Assembly: GCA_018398805.1 (NCBI GenBank)
Contig: JAGFBZ010000688.1
Coordinates: forward strand, 124,001-188,000
DNA from: Hirundichthys speculiger
Taxonomy: Eukaryota; Chordata; Actinopteri; Beloniformes; Exocoetidae
DNA length: 64,000 nucleotides
Direction: 5' to 3'
Shown: piece after piece, positions 58,750-64,000 of the stretch
How positions within the stretch are numbered: the stretch's first letter is position 1
Layout of the letters: every line of letters starts with the position of its first letter
Position numbers and translations under genes: made by a program
Notes under the pieces: generated by a model
The model's database searches: none
The model's input: the letters and a program-made list of their open reading frames with translations, nothing else
Told to the model about the DNA's origin: nothing

Positions 58750-59841
58750 CTGCAGACGGGAGAGAGAGCACGTTAGACGTCTCACCGTAACTCAGCTTTC
58801 CGACAGAGCGTTAAACCTCAACACGTTTTAGCGCCGTGCAGTGCATAAAAAATGAAATGACATCTTTCTAGACCAGTTAAGAGTCTCTTAACGCCACAGC
58901 TTTGACAGTTTCAAACAGTTAATAGCGTCATTATGACTCAGAAAACATTTGATCTGAATTATTATGTTGCATTTCTAGAGAAATCCTTTCATAATATCCA
59001 ATACATCCAAAACATTATTCCGTTAAGCCAAAAACAAAGCTCCGGTGCTCCATGACTTCGAATGCAGGAAAAAGTGAGTTTAGTTCTGACGCTCATAAGG
59101 ATGAAGCATGAAAGTGTTTATGCAGCCTCATTCATAGTTACGTTGCCTCGGCTGAAAGGTGGACTGATTAAAACAGGAGCTGTGCAGGGCACAAACAGGG
59201 TCATTGGATATGCTTTAAATTGATTTAAGTAATTTTTAAAAAAAAATTAACAAAAAAGGCTAAATTTTAAATTAAAAATGAAATAGAAAATTAATTAAAA
59301 TATTAATCAAAATTAAAAATATTTTTATTTTATTAGAATTCATTTAAAAATCATTTAAAATTTTATCAATTTAAATTTAAAAAATGAAACAATTAAATTA
59401 AATTTTAAAAAATGAAAAAAAAAGGAATTAAAAAACGTAATTAAATTAAATTGATCACCAATTAAATTACATTGCCCTGTAAATTGATCTCTCTGCACAA
59501 AAATAATCGTCTCTTCCAAGCGACATGGAGACGAACACACTTCAGAACACTCTGAAGTCCTTCCTCAAACAAAACTCATCCTCTTTTCACCTTGAAAAGA
59601 AGTTTGTTGCCATCCTTTCTTGACTGAGTCGTCTTCCTCTTTCTCGATGTCGCTGACTGAGTTGGGTGGATATGATGGCGTGGTGTTACGTAGTAGAAGT
59701 AGCTACAGCCATTGCAATTAAAGGGATGCTGGGAATTCTTCAATTTCTTTATTGAGTCAATGTTAAATCGATATTCTTTATTCCAGAATATATAGATGCT
59801 CTATGGAAATTGTCACCTGCATCTTTTAACCTCTGCTAGGC
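58750..59841. other. Sequence upstream of first coding exon, no promoter seen
   Basis: Begins with the acceptor of the first coding exon, so it is intronic. 59215-59460 is A/T-rich low complexity (TTAAAATTAAAAATG-like). No 5' UTR exon could be recognised. Confidence 0.45.
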
Positions 59842-59849
59842 CGTAAAAC

Positions 59850-60956
59850 TAGGAGTACATGATAACTATCGGGTCGATAACAGGAAATTATGACGTCATT
59901 CCGATAAGTCCAATATCACGACGAATAACCCCGATAACATATATATTTTTGTCAACACAGCAGTGTCTCGCTCCCTCTGAGCCTTGAATGACCGGCAGTG
60001 AATGTTATGTTCAAGTGACGTCGGCATAATCAGAAAAACAATTACTCAATAAGGAAAGTCAAGAATACCCCCTCATGCCAGAAAACAACTCATTAACTCG
60101 GCCATAATTTTACTAGTTGCTAACTTGAATCGATATTCGCAGTATTTCCCCTCATGTTACACATAAAAAAGATTAGAAAAGGGTGAAAGAACGACTAGCA
60201 AACAAGGGAATGTCGGAATTTACGTTACATCTTGAATGCAGCATGCAGCACAGCGCTGATCACAACAAACATGGCGGCGATGGCATGGAGCTTCGTTAAA
60301 GTTTCAGAATAAGATAGTTTGGTGGTTATTTGTGATGAATCCTCCGAGTGAATTCTACGAGGAGGGAAGCACAAGCTTTAATACGTAAAACCTGATCAGC
60401 CACCTACAACATAACAATCACTTCCACGGAGTTTTGAAATCGCGCTAACTCGAGCTAATGCTAACGTGCGCAAGCCAGCAGCAGTCTCCCCTCTCCATCA
60501 TCTCTCTCATCTAAAGCTTCCATGAGATAAAAAGAAAACAAAAAAAAAAATCACTGAACCTCATTTACTTTAATTAAATGTATTAATTTAAATGGAACCA
60601 CAAGCCAAAATCCTTTAAATGTTAATCTTTTTCAGTTAGTAATTCTGATGCATGTATTTCCATCAGTTCAAGGAGCCTTTATTTTTTTATATCAGTCAGT
60701 AATGAACCTTATTTAAGTTAATGTGAGATATCAAATAGGTTTGTTTGATAGCTTTATGAAAATGTTTGAGAGGCTTGCCAATAGTTTTTCATTGGAAAAA
60801 ATAAATATCTGTTTATTTAAAGAGTCCAAACTCTTTTTGATTTTGTTCATAGTATTAATGTAATGATCTTAGGTATATGTGTGTGTTATCGGTTATCAGT
60901 ATCGGCCTTTAGGAGTTATCGGTATCAGTTTAAAAAACAGATATCCTGAATCCCTA
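59850..60956. mobile_element. MITE family C, complete copy, duplication CGTAAAAC
   Basis: TAGGAGTACATGATAACTAT to CAGATATCCTGAATCCCTA, perfect CGTAAAAC at 59842-59849 and 60957-60964. 1,107 bp, the longest copy. Confidence 0.92.
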
Positions 60957-60964
60957 CGTAAAAC

Positions 60965-63996
<3,032 letters not shown>

Positions 63997-64000
63997 TATA

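Overview
The window is vertebrate nuclear DNA, almost certainly from a teleost fish. One large, intron-rich gene runs through it on the minus strand, and its introns are filled with small DNA transposons, an L2-like LINE, a Tc1-like element and tandem arrays typical of fish genomes. There are no operons, CRISPR arrays or prokaryotic genes.

The gene is wdfy3 (ALFY), the autophagy-linked BEACH/FYVE scaffold. I placed 25 coding exons between 58749 (first coding exon, start codon 58716-58718) and 39 (where the window cuts the gene). They encode about 1,546 residues, roughly the first 44% of a protein that is about 3,500 residues in mammals. All exons join with compatible phases. The covered part is the helical/ARM-like N-terminal region plus the concanavalin A-like (LamG-type) domain. 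The PH-BEACH, WD40 and FYVE parts lie beyond position 1. Exon sequence departs from the expected frame only at five single-base insertions in four exons (3204-3210 twice, 4341, 40522-40523, 49608-49611). I read these as probable assembly insertions, not gene death.

Layout from left to right: 1-4.7 kb holds a dense cluster of eight exons, a 1.1 kb fold-back element and two MITEs. 5-13 kb has one exon at 8001-8101 among MITEs and a decayed hAT element. 13-20 kb has three exons, a fold-back element split by a 5'-truncated L2-like LINE, and several hAT-type MITEs. 20-31 kb has exons at 20014, 23034 and 30708, a nested MITE pair, a 103-bp tandem array and a 1.77 kb array of a 13-bp unit. 31-45 kb has exons at 34003, 37379, 40155, 40370 and 45145 and a 2.1 kb terminal-inverted-repeat element carrying other elements. 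45-50 kb has four exons, an intron made almost wholly of a BED-finger-bearing element, and a 1.5 kb satellite of 142-bp units. 50-59 kb has the three most 5' exons. 59-64 kb is the intron upstream of the first coding exon; it ends in a nearly complete Tc1-like transposon whose transposase has one frameshift.

One MITE family (called C here) has seven complete copies, all flanked by 8-bp duplications, plus two fragments. This explains much of the repetitive sequence from 5 to 61 kb. I found no second host gene and no new defence or metabolic system. The most unusual items are the tandem arrays, the MADF- and BED-coding scraps carried inside MITEs, a GC-AG intron, and a proline-rich expansion inside wdfy3.
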